Positions 1-6,235 of a DNA stretch of 13,130 nucleotides are shown here, one piece after another. The notes beneath the pieces were generated by a model. That model made no database searches, was not told the DNA's origin, and saw nothing but the letters and a program-made list of their open reading frames with translations. The position numbers and the translations under genes are program-made. The first letter of the stretch is position 1. Every line of letters begins with the position of its first letter. The DNA lies in NCBI GenBank assembly GCA_937928585.1, contig CALEZK010000579.1, positions 1 through 13,130 of the forward strand. Direction: 5' to 3'. The DNA is from an uncultured bacterium (lineage in GTDB: Bacteria; Hydrogenedentota; Hydrogenedentia; Hydrogenedentales; SLHB01).

Positions 1-1
1 C

Positions 2-142
2 GTGTATCCCATGGTCGGCCCCGGCATGGGGTACAAGGAAATGGTTACGGGCCCCTACATCAAGGCGCGCAAACCTGAGCTTGCAGAGATTAAGAAGGGC
101 GAAGAACACGTCGACCTGACAAAAGTCCCCGAGCTCTTCTAG
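2..142 (+). CDS. C-terminal end of an unidentified protein (partial)
   Basis: An open frame enters from the left edge and ends at TAG 140-142, giving the last 46 residues of a protein. The segment is mixed charged and hydrophobic (it contains GPGMGYKEM and ends KVPELF) and has no membrane segment or sorting signal. I do not recognise the family from this tail. That it is a real gene end is supported by the strong intrinsic terminator starting 20 bp after the stop codon in the same orientation. Confidence 0.6.
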   Translation: MYPMVGPGMGYKEMVTGPYIKARKPELAEIKKGEEHVDLTKVPELF

Positions 143-162
143 TCCAATCCGCACGAACCAAC

Positions 163-195
163 ATCGCCCGGCTTTCGAGCCGGGCGATTCTTTTT
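163..195 (+). terminator. Rho-independent terminator with UUCG tetraloop
   Basis: A perfect 11-bp stem (163-173 with 178-188) closed by a TTCG loop is followed directly by TCTTTTT. Stem, tetraloop and T-run are all textbook, and the element lies just behind the gene ending at 142. On the reverse strand there is no T-run, so it acts forward. The same 11-bp stem recurs at 1237-1263. Confidence 0.92.
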
Positions 196-202
196 AATCG
201 CC

Positions 203-1081
203 TCACATGCAACCAGGCGATACAAGCTGGAAAGAAGGGGAGGGAGGAAACAACTCGTCGCGCAGTGCCATGAGTTCTTCGCAGGTATCAATGTCATCCG
301 GAATGGGAATGAGAATGATGGGGCTCAATCCCAAGTCAGGCCACTGGTCCGGATTATTCGGTACGTTCAATAGATCCAATGACGCGCCCACAACGAGCTG
401 CTCGGAATCGTCAATCACCGAGCCACGCAGGCTGCCGTCCTGATAGAGCGTCAGGTCATTCTGAAAGATCTCTCTTCGCGCGATATAAATTTCCCCGCGA
501 ATCAGGTTAAACAGCTTCACCATAACGGTGACCCCGGGCTTGCCATCGTTGTCGTCATCGTTTATGAGGGGATCATTCGGATCGGTGGACAAGGGCTGAT
601 CGGGATCTCCGTCGATCCCGATGAGCGTAGGCGTCGCCGGCCGGTAAATCTTCCATTCACCGTTCTCTTGAAAGACGTCGACTATCGCGCTGCGCGGCTC
701 TATCGCCTGGGTCGCGGCATCGGAAAACTCGGTGGTGAGATTCTGGTTCGCGATGTATTCGGCGCTGCAGAATCGGTCGAACTCTACCAGCTCCCCGTCC
801 TCTATCGTGAAATCCGTGAACCCATAAGAAACGATAAACGTCGCCAGAGGACCATTCGGCGTCTCTCCATCGTACGCAACCACGTCGAAGTGTGCGTAAT
901 GCCCCGCGATCGCCTCCATGGCTTCCTCCCGGCTCGCCGGTGGTTGCCAATTCGGGTCATTGACGGGGGTCTCATACAAGGGACTCGGCGGCCACGGCTT
1001 TGGGACGGAACACCCCAGTCCCCCGAGTGAAGCAACGACAACGGCGAGAGCAACGGCTACCTGACGTACTGCACGGAACAT
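203..1081 (-). CDS. Putative lipoprotein of unknown function, acidic
   Basis: The 292-residue product begins MFRAVRQVAV, followed by a hydrophobic stretch and GLGC, which looks like a lipoprotein signal peptide with Cys24 as the lipidated residue. The -3 position is Gly instead of the usual Leu, so the lipobox is imperfect. An upstream ATG at 1109-1111 is in frame, but I chose 1079-1081 because GGGAG lies 6 bases before it and the signal peptide then starts normally. The mature part is rich in Asp and Pro and contains a DDDNDGKPG stretch that could bind calcium, followed by a beta-rich segment (VMVKLFNLIRGEIYIA). I recognise no family. It is probably anchored in the envelope. It ends just 8 bp from the forward terminator, so the two units converge. 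Confidence 0.75.
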   Translation of the reverse strand: MFRAVRQVAVALAVVVASLGGLGCSVPKPWPPSPLYETPVNDPNWQPPASREEAMEAIAGHYAHFDVVAYDGETPNGPLATFIVSYGFTDFTIEDGELVEFDRFCSAEYIANQNLTTEFSDAATQAIEPRSAIVDVFQENGEWKIYRPATPTLIGIDGDPDQPLSTDPNDPLINDDDNDGKPGVTVMVKLFNLIRGEIYIARREIFQNDLTLYQDGSLRGSVIDDSEQLVVGASLDLLNVPNNPDQWPDLGLSPIILIPIPDDIDTCEELMALRDELFPPSPSFQLVSPGCM

Positions 1082-1224
1082 CTGAAACTCCCAACAAGGC
1101 TGTGGACACATGTACCCCAGAATTGGCGGTACCCTTCAATCGTAATCATTCAATCACGACCACACCAATCTTTGCGGAGACAGGCGTCTAAAGTCATTTC
1201 TGCAACCAACCCTGCCGAATCAAA

Positions 1225-1263
1225 GCAGAAGTAAGAATCGCCCGGCTTGAAAAGCCGGGCGAT
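1225..1263 (-). terminator. Distal terminator-like hairpin behind the pilin gene
   Basis: A stem of 11-12 bp (1237-1248 with 1252-1263) around a GAA core is followed, on the reverse strand, by the moderately T-rich TCTTACTTCTGCTTT. The 11-bp stem is identical to that of the terminator at 163-188, and the bases directly after it (GATTCTT) also match. It lies about 95 bp past the pilin stop, behind a second hairpin, so it is probably a back-up terminator. Confidence 0.6.
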
Positions 1264-1280
1264 CGAATATTGGCTACCGC

Positions 1281-1330
1281 ATAAAAGAGGTTGACGGCCG
1301 GGGTGAAGGAGCCAAGGTCCCCGGCCGTCA
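1281..1330 (-). terminator. Proximal terminator-like hairpin behind the pilin gene
   Basis: A perfect 12-bp GC-rich inverted repeat (1292-1303 with 1319-1330) has a 15-base loop. On the reverse strand it is followed after a few bases by CCTCTTTTAT. It begins 27 bp after the pilin stop codon. The T-run is short and slightly displaced, so it may serve partly as a 3' stabilising hairpin. With the hairpin at 1237-1263 it makes a tandem pair, as expected behind a strongly expressed gene. Confidence 0.6.
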
Positions 1331-1357
1331 GGTGCGGTGTGGGTGGGTGAGAGAAAC

Positions 1358-1843
1358 TTAGTTCAACGGGGCCGAACTCGCTGTTACTGCCGTCCCGTCT
1401 GAAGTAAACCGAATCACGCCGGACTCGTCCACGAAGTACTGGCGATAGCCAGTCTGTCCGGATGCAGCCGGCGTTGCCGTGCACGTGTACGCCGGCATCG
1501 TCGTCGCGCTGCCGTTCGTAACTGCGACCGTAAACACATAACCATGCTTCAGGCCCGCGCCAAGCACCGAGTCCACAAACGGAGGCGTGCTGCCTGCGCC
1601 GTCCGGATCGGCAAGCTGCGCGAGCGTACCGTAGTCGCCCACGCCGTCGCCGTCCGTATCGACGAATGCCGCCGTTTGGAACGCCGTCTGGCCGGTAGAA
1701 ATGGTCCGCATGCAACCCGAGGCACTCGCCTCGTTGGCGCTCACGCGGGAGCGGAGCAGGTTCGGAATTGCGATGGCCGCTATGACTGCAATGATAGCTA
1801 CGACAATCATTAGCTCGATGAGTGTGAACCCGGAACGCTGCAT
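1358..1843 (-). CDS. Type IV pilin / type II pseudopilin, major-pilin-like
   Basis: The product is a 161-residue prepilin. The short leader MQRSG is followed by FTLIELMIVVAIIAVIAAIA, the class III prepilin signal: cleavage after Gly5, N-methylation of Phe, and the conserved Glu5 of the mature protein. The rest of residues 6-30 forms the hydrophobic assembly helix. The globular part holds VDTDGDGVGDY (61-71), an Asp-rich loop like those that bind calcium in some pseudopilins, and two cysteines (C44 and C121) that could form the disulphide. I chose ATG 1841-1843 because the longer in-frame start at 1954 would bury the leader, and AAGGAAAGG lies just upstream. Membrane-anchored before assembly, it becomes a subunit of a pilus or secretion pseudopilus. 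No pil or gsp assembly gene is adjacent, so the two roles cannot be separated. A sigma-54-type promoter in front and tandem terminators behind suggest a separately transcribed, abundant pilin. Confidence 0.93.
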   Translation of the reverse strand: MQRSGFTLIELMIVVAIIAVIAAIAIPNLLRSRVSANEASASGCMRTISTGQTAFQTAAFVDTDGDGVGDYGTLAQLADPDGAGSTPPFVDSVLGAGLKHGYVFTVAVTNGSATTMPAYTCTATPAASGQTGYRQYFVDESGVIRFTSDGTAVTASSAPLN

Positions 1844-1922
1844 CGTATTGCCTTTCCTTCTTGCCCGGCACTTCAGCCGGGGTTTCTCCGCATCCGCCCC
1901 AACGACGGACAACCCTCGTAAG

Positions 1923-1938
1923 GCACAAAGCGTGCCAA
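1923..1938 (-). promoter_or_regulatory. Candidate sigma-54 (-24/-12) promoter of the pilin gene
   Basis: Read on the reverse strand, the site is TTGGCACGCTTTGTGC. It matches the TTGGCACG-N4-TTGC consensus except for one base in the -12 box, and GG and GC have the exact 10-base spacing. It lies about 80 bp upstream of the pilin ATG, giving a leader of roughly 65-70 bases. Many pilA genes are sigma-54/PilR dependent, so the place fits. The same bases also form a GGCAC-N5-GTGCC inverted repeat, so an operator is an alternative reading. Confidence 0.6.
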
Positions 1939-2045
1939 GGCCCCATACTTGCACTCAAATGATTGATGTAAAAAGACTTACGTTATGTATCGCCGACTGT
2001 ACAAAAGTGTGAATTGCGCCAAACCAACGACAATATGAGGGTGGA

Positions 2046-2064
2046 AGTGACATTTTTTGTCACT
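2046..2064. promoter_or_regulatory. Perfect 7-bp inverted repeat, candidate enhancer site
   Basis: AGTGACA and TGTCACT flank a T5 core, a dyad typical of a dimeric regulator site. It lies about 110-125 bp upstream of the candidate -24/-12 promoter, the distance expected for a sigma-54 activator site. TGTC half-sites after a T-run recall sites reported for PilR, but no PilR gene is in the window, so the factor is unknown. Confidence 0.4.
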
Positions 2065-2282
2065 CAAACCATTTGATGTTCCCCCGTTGGGGGAAGGCGT
2101 TTATTGGGGATAATGTCCCGGGGTCACGCGCGAATAGCGTGTGACCCCGGGCTGCACATATCCGGGCCCTTCAGGCCCAGGAGGCACATAGCACATAGTG
2201 GGTATGTTCGACGTACATCCCTACGTCTCGGAACCCTGGGGACTCGGGCGCACCCTTATTCGGCCCAACGGGCCGTAATACG

Positions 2283-2325
2283 TTTAGCCTGGGGTTCGCG
2301 CGTCGAGCGCGTACCCCAGGCTAAA
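2283..2325. repeat. Long imperfect palindrome inside the hairpin cluster
   Basis: A 13-bp outer stem (2283-2295 with 2313-2325) is separated by one T-T mismatch from a 5-bp inner stem (2297-2301 with 2307-2311) and a 5-base loop. The palindrome at 2117-2151 has the same layout: a GGGGT-type outer arm, one non-Watson-Crick position, then a CGC/GCG inner stem. This suggests two diverged copies of one element. It is a candidate recognition hairpin for the neighbouring transposase. Confidence 0.65.
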
Positions 2326-2335
2326 ATCGCCCTCC

Positions 2336-2357
2336 AAAATCCGCCCCAACGGGGCGG
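2336..2357 (-). terminator. Hairpin behind the transposase gene, possible terminator
   Basis: On the reverse strand, a 7-bp GC stem with a GTT loop (2341-2357) starts 8 bp after the transposase stop and is followed by ATTTTGG. It could end transcription, though the T-run is only four bases. It is at the same time the last unit of the repeat cluster, so the two roles are not separable here. Confidence 0.35.
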
Positions 2358-2365
2358 TATACGCC

Positions 2366-2821
2366 TTAATCCCACACATACCGTTCGTCGTATTCCATTT
2401 CATGTTTACGCAGTATCTCTCTCAACTCATCTTGAAACGATTTTTTGTGATGATGCGCGGCCTGATTCTGCACATACCTTTTCACTTGCGGCACCAACGA
2501 ATGACTCACGGAGAAAACGGCGTACCCCGTCTGCCACCGAAAATCCCCAACTTGCGGGAATCTTTCATGCACCCATTTCGACGAACCATGTTTCAGATCT
2601 CGCACCATATCCGCGATAACGTCTGTTCGACCAAAGGTATGAAGCAGATGAACGTGGTCCGCAACACCGCCTACTGCGATTACGTCAGCGTCGAGTCCTT
2701 TTAGCGTTCCACCAAGGTAGGCGTGCATTTCTGCGCGTACGGTATCGTCGGATAAGTACGGCCTGCGTTCCTTGGTGGAAAACACGAGATGCAGATAGAT
2801 GCGCGCGAGTGATTGAGGCAT
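2366..2821 (-). mobile_element. IS200-like / REP-associated tyrosine (Y1 HUH) transposase
   Basis: The 151-residue product is a single Transposase_17 (Y1) domain. The HUH metal-binding motif is DHVHLL (H56, H58). The catalytic tyrosine is Y116 in KRYVQNQ, followed by the HHHKKSFQDE block typical of IS200-like and RAYT proteins, and it ends YDERYVWD. The length is full for the family (about 140-160 residues), with no frameshift, so the gene looks intact. Such enzymes cut and join single-stranded DNA at hairpins through a 5'-phosphotyrosine link. ATG 2819-2821 is preceded by AGGAGAGGAA. No TnpB gene is present. The hairpin cluster directly behind it favours a domesticated RAYT over a freely moving IS200, but insertion ends cannot be defined from one copy. 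Confidence 0.9.
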
Positions 2822-3092
2822 GTCGGAGTTCCTCTCCTAGTTATCAACTGGCGGATGTCGACATTCAGGCAATCGAATTCTCGGCGTGCCGCAGGCCGCA
2901 GGCGCTTGCGCCGTTGAAGCCCCCAAAAAAGGTTCGGTACGGATTGGCGTGATTCTACTCAAGGGGGTGTCATGGCTTCAGCCTTGTTCTTTGGTGTTGG
3001 TTTAAATACGCAATAGATGCCCTCTCCAGGAGTATTCTTTGCTACAGTACGGGAAGTAGCCAGCGGCCTTGTCGATGGGAGTATGTTTCAAC

Positions 3093-4664
3093 ATGGGTGC
3101 ACCCTTTCTGGTCCTCGCAATATTGACCGCGCTTTCCGGGGCATCAGCCCCCACGCAAATACGCCCACCGGACCCAAAGTCCGCTCTGTCCCCGTCCGGG
3201 CCACTTGCGGACTCCGAAATCCTGGAACTCCTCGCCCAACCGCACGCCGCCCATGTGTTTGACGCATTCGAAGGCCAAAACGCCTCCAAACGCGCACAAG
3301 CCTCAAAGTCGAATGGCCTGTTCGTCGCCGACGGTTTTCCAGTCGATTTTTCTTCGTCGGAGCTATTTGAAAGCCCCTTCGCAACGAATGGTGCCAACGC
3401 ATTCGTGGCGAGCATTACGAGCCTCGATGCCTTTGCACTGCGCCTCCGTGTTGACTTGTCGCTTCTCGGCCCTTCAGACGAGGTGTTCGTGATTGATCCC
3501 GCGTTACCGCGTGCCTTCGGCCCCTACACCAACGCGGACCATGTTGACGGCGGCAAGTGGCTCGCAACCACCCCAGGCGATACCTGCGTGCTCCTCGTAC
3601 GCACGCCGGAAATCGAACCCCCGCTGTTTTCTCTCGTCTCTGTTTCGCATTTCTATGAAGATCTGGATCGGCAACTGAAAGAGTTGTCCTGCAACAACGA
3701 CATCGCCTGCGAAACCGATAACGCGCTTGAAGAGAGCGCGACAGGCGTGGGCATGATGATCGTGCCGCAAGGAGATTTCTTTCAGGCCTTGTGCAGCGGC
3801 GCATTGATCAACAACGCCGACACCGCGGCATTCGAACCCTACTTCCTCACCTCATGGCATTGTGTTCCCGATATCGTGGACGCCAACCAGGTGGAAATCT
3901 TGTGGGATTGGCGGGATGAAACGTGCAACGGCAATGATTCGCCATCGATATCTTCTTTGCCGCGCAGCGATGGCGAACGCCTGCTGCGCACCAGCAGCAC
4001 ATACGACATCACGCTCATGGAACTGGACACCGTCCCCTCGGGCGATTTTGGCCGCGCCTATCTCGGATGGGAAACGCGCGATCCGATCGACGAAGAAGAT
4101 GTCGTAACGATCCACTTTCCCGTTGGAAGTCCCATGAAAATCAGCTACGGCAACGTGAAAGAGATCGATCAAAACTCGAACGGCTTCACCCGCCAGACTA
4201 AAGTGCATTGGGAAGACGGCGTCACCGAAGGCGGCTCTTCCGGAGGTCCGCTATTGCTCGCGGAGGACGACTATCGCATCTGCGGAACGCTCAGCAACGG
4301 CCCCGCGCATTCGTGCCTGTCCACGGGTGGCAATGTGGACTGGTACTCATCGTTCCGCGACTTCTTCCCGTCCATCGAAGACTATCTCACCGGCGACACG
4401 CCGCCCGTCGTCACGCCAGACCCGCCTGTAACCTGTGCCGCGGAAAAGGCGTTTCCCGGCAACACAACCGTGCTGGATGCGCTGCGCGCATTTCGTGACA
4501 ATGGCCTTAAGCAATCTTCGCTTGGCGAATCGGTGGTAAAGTTGTACTACGATACAGCGCCCGCGACCGCGCGCGCTGTGGAGCAGTCCTCCTTGCTACG
4601 GTGGACCGTGCGCGCTGTCGCAGTACCGGTCGCGCTCGCAAGTAGAATGCTCTGGGACGAATAG
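3093..4664 (+). CDS. Secreted trypsin-like serine protease with CFI-box-like C-terminal domain
   Basis: The product is about 523 residues. A hydrophobic N-terminus (MGAPFLVLAILTALSGASA) looks like a signal peptide. The protease core resembles lysyl endopeptidase-type trypsin folds: His256 in LTSWHC, Asp305 in STYDITLMEL, and Ser383 in GGSSGGPL form the triad, and several cysteines could form disulphides. After a Pro-rich linker (PPVVTPDPPVT), residues 448-523 form a domain with LRAFRDNGL and KLYYDTAP. This matches the C-terminal domain of CFI-box-CTERM proteins, but the CFIATAAYG box is replaced by CAAEKAFPG. I chose ATG 3093 because GGGAG lies 11 bases upstream. ATG 3075 or TTG 3069 would only lengthen the leader. 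It likely acts in the periplasm or outside the cell. The methyltransferase follows after 31 bp and may be cotranscribed. Confidence 0.85.
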   Translation: MGAPFLVLAILTALSGASAPTQIRPPDPKSALSPSGPLADSEILELLAQPHAAHVFDAFEGQNASKRAQASKSNGLFVADGFPVDFSSSELFESPFATNGANAFVASITSLDAFALRLRVDLSLLGPSDEVFVIDPALPRAFGPYTNADHVDGGKWLATTPGDTCVLLVRTPEIEPPLFSLVSVSHFYEDLDRQLKELSCNNDIACETDNALEESATGVGMMIVPQGDFFQALCSGALINNADTAAFEPYFLTSWHCVPDIVDANQVEILWDWRDETCNGNDSPSISSLPRSDGERLLRTSSTYDITLMELDTVPSGDFGRAYLGWETRDPIDEEDVVTIHFPVGSPMKISYGNVKEIDQNSNGFTRQTKVHWEDGVTEGGSSGGPLLLAEDDYRICGTLSNGPAHSCLSTGGNVDWYSSFRDFFPSIEDYLTGDTPPVVTPDPPVTCAAEKAFPGNTTVLDALRAFRDNGLKQSSLGESVVKLYYDTAPATARAVEQSSLLRWTVRAVAVPVALASRMLWDE

Positions 4665-4695
4665 GCAACAAGGCTTTCGCAGGGGGAAACCAGTC

Positions 4696-5403
4696 TTGGA
4701 CAACGCGGGATACCGTGGCTTTCACGCGCCGCGTTACGCCTATCTGCTCCGCCTACTGGAAGACTTGGGCGCGAACGCAGATTCTCGCATGCTCGATATC
4801 GGCGCATCGCACCTGACCGATTTAATGCGCGAAAAGTTCGGCGCGCGCGTCGATACGCTGGGCTTCGGCGAAGATCTGCGCTCGGACCAGGGCAACCACT
4901 ACTGTTTCAACCTCAACGACGCACAGAGCGCTGACACCTGCCGTACCGATCTCCCTCAATACGACCTCATCGTCATGGCGGAAGTGCTCGAACACCTGTA
5001 TGTCGCGCCGCAGCTTTCACTCGCTTTTACAAAGAAGTTGTTGTTACCCAATGGACGCCTCATCGTCCAAACACCCAATGCTGCATCGCTTCGAAAGCGC
5101 ATTAAACTGCTGTTCGGCCAGAATCCATACGAGATGATCCGAATCGATCCGGAAAACCCAGGTCATTACCGGGAGTACACTATCGCCGAACTACGCGGGA
5201 TTGCGGATGAATTGAATCTTCTCGTTGATCGTTGTGAAACCGGTTTTTATTTCGATACAAGGTTCGTTCACGATGCCGAGGGTCGCTTGGTCCGACACAA
5301 CCCGTTTGGTGCGATAAAGAACGCCTTCTACCGCAACCTGCCGGGCAATCTGCGCGAAGGCATCACGCTGGTGCTTCGACACAATACGTCTAAGCAAACG
5401 TAA
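4696..5403 (+). CDS. Class I SAM-dependent methyltransferase
   Basis: The 235-residue protein has the Rossmann methyltransferase pattern of the Methyltransf_11/23 group. Motif I is RMLDIGAS (31-38), an acidic DLIVMAEVLEHL block (90-101) takes the place of motif II, and LLLPNGRLIVQTPN (115-128) follows. HYREYTIAEL (157-166) is a segment often seen in small-molecule or sugar O-methyltransferases. It is cytoplasmic, with no signal peptide. It starts at TTG 4696 with AGGGGGA about 9 bases upstream, and no in-frame ATG occurs before motif I except one that would cut into it. The substrate cannot be told from the sequence. It follows the protease by 31 bp. Its 3' end overlaps the convergent CBM9-like gene by 14 bp. 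Confidence 0.88.
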   Translation: MDNAGYRGFHAPRYAYLLRLLEDLGANADSRMLDIGASHLTDLMREKFGARVDTLGFGEDLRSDQGNHYCFNLNDAQSADTCRTDLPQYDLIVMAEVLEHLYVAPQLSLAFTKKLLLPNGRLIVQTPNAASLRKRIKLLFGQNPYEMIRIDPENPGHYREYTIAELRGIADELNLLVDRCETGFYFDTRFVHDAEGRLVRHNPFGAIKNAFYRNLPGNLREGITLVLRHNTSKQT

Positions 5404-6070
5404 GCACGCCGAATTTTTCGGGCTGGTGAAAGCTCAACACCTCGCCAACCGGCGACCACGCTCCCCAATGCGGGTGCGAGTTGTTCTCCGCGCACTTATA
5501 GAAGTTGCCGCGCCATTGCTGACCCGACAGGATTCCGATTGCGCCTACATATTTCTCGAAGACCTCATACGGCACAAAATATTCTAAGCGCCATTCCACC
5601 GGATCTGGATTCTCTGGTTCTACCGTTTTCGGCATCGAGTGGTACACATCTATGCGTCCTCCGAGTTCCCAAGGCAGATCTTCATAGTTCTTCTTTTTCT
5701 TTCCATCCACGTCGATCTCGGTGACATAGCTGATCAGAAACGTGCCGCCGCAATTCATCTCGATGTTGAAATAGCCTTTGTCCGGTTTCGGTTGCACAAA
5801 GAACTCCGCGCAGGCATCTTTCCAGACCGGCCCCATGTATTCCGTCGTAATACTGCGCACGTAACGGTCCTTCACCCGAAAGATCAGATGCAATCCGGCG
5901 TCGCTGTATAACACCCGCGCCTGGGTCTCGGGATGATGGTCGCTGCTCTTGGGGTGAAACCAATCGATCGCCGCGGTATTGGCGCCCTGCCAAATCTCGC
6001 TGTCCCAATCGCCATCCAAATGCGGTCGCGCCGCCGCTGGCTTGATCACATACTGTTTATCTGTCGCCAT
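5390..6070 (-). CDS. Stand-alone carbohydrate-binding family 9-like (CBM9/DOMON-like) protein
   Basis: The 226-residue protein has the layout of CBM9-like domains: an N-terminal LDGDWDSEIWQGA entry, an ARVLYSDAGLHLIFRVKD strand pair, VWKDACAEFFVQP, YFNIEMNCGGTFL, WRLEYFVPYEVF, and a C-terminal WRGNFYKCAENNSHPHWGAWSPV and FGVLTFA. Such domains usually bind sugar ends as modules of secreted xylanases or similar enzymes. Here the domain is the whole protein and there is no signal peptide, so a cytoplasmic location is likely. ATG 6068-6070 has GGAGAG about 7 bases upstream. The gene follows motB on the same strand after 165 bp and converges with the methyltransferase. The ligand and pathway are unknown. 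Confidence 0.82.
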   Translation of the reverse strand: MATDKQYVIKPAAARPHLDGDWDSEIWQGANTAAIDWFHPKSSDHHPETQARVLYSDAGLHLIFRVKDRYVRSITTEYMGPVWKDACAEFFVQPKPDKGYFNIEMNCGGTFLISYVTEIDVDGKKKKNYEDLPWELGGRIDVYHSMPKTVEPENPDPVEWRLEYFVPYEVFEKYVGAIGILSGQQWRGNFYKCAENNSHPHWGAWSPVGEVLSFHQPEKFGVLTFA

Positions 6071-6097
6071 CGAAAAGCTCTCCAGGTTGTGGGAAAC

Positions 6098-6127
6098 AGT
6101 ATAGGAGAATCTGCGACATCGATTGAA
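6098..6127 (-). promoter_or_regulatory. Weak candidate sigma-70 promoter for the CBM9-like gene
   Basis: On the reverse strand, a TATACT -10 box (6098-6103) lies about 30 bp before the start codon. A poor -35 box, TTCAAT (6122-6127), lies 18 bases further upstream. The -10 is good (5 of 6), but the -35 matches only 3 of 6. It would allow the gene to be read separately from motAB. A second copy of the same bases in opposite orientation (CCTATACT, 6168-6175) makes an 8-bp inverted repeat with it. Confidence 0.3.
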
Positions 6128-6235
6128 GGAAACCGTCGCCGGCCTGGCAACGCAAGGCGTCTACTGCCCTATACTACACGCCGCGAGCACGACAGAGAAG
6201 GTTGGCGCTTCCAAGACGGACGATGCGATGGCGAG

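Larger units (their letters stand above)
2079..2357. repeat. Cluster of six hairpins next to the Y1 transposase (REP/BIME-like)
   Basis: This non-coding block is made of consecutive inverted repeats: 2079-2095 (7 bp, loop GTT); 2117-2151 (11 bp plus an inner 3-bp stem, loop GAATA); 2164-2178 (5 bp); 2261-2275 (6 bp, loop AAC); 2283-2325 (13 bp plus an inner 5-bp stem); and 2341-2357 (7 bp, loop AAC). The copies at 2261 and 2341 share loop, stem core and the following TA-TACG flank, so they are a true repeat. The copy at 2079 has the same design inverted. The block ends 8 bp from the transposase stop codon. Together with the promoter region it fills the 522-bp gap between pilin and transposase. 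I see no credible gene in it. Confidence 0.75.

Noticed and set aside
1194..1958. 254-codon reverse frame covering the pilin gene
   Set aside because: It is an alternative frame of the pilin. The pilin frame has the class III prepilin signal and a ribosome site, while this one is rich in Arg and Cys without structure.
2079..2357. CRISPR array
   Set aside because: The hairpins differ in length and sequence and are not separated by equal-sized spacers, and no cas gene is near.
2079..2357. GTAG tetranucleotide upstream of REP hairpins
   Set aside because: A single CTAC at 2220-2223 is not placed consistently next to the hairpins, so the classical enterobacterial REP cleavage mark is not seen.
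2104..2619. 171-codon forward open frame across the hairpin block and antisense to the transposase
   Set aside because: The first half is made of palindromic repeats and the second half is the complement of a well-supported transposase gene. It shows no domain-like pattern.
2822..3092. Gene or clear promoter in the 271-bp gap before the protease
   Set aside because: Only a tandem CCGCAGG pair (2889-2902) and weak sigma-70-like boxes are visible, none convincing enough to list.
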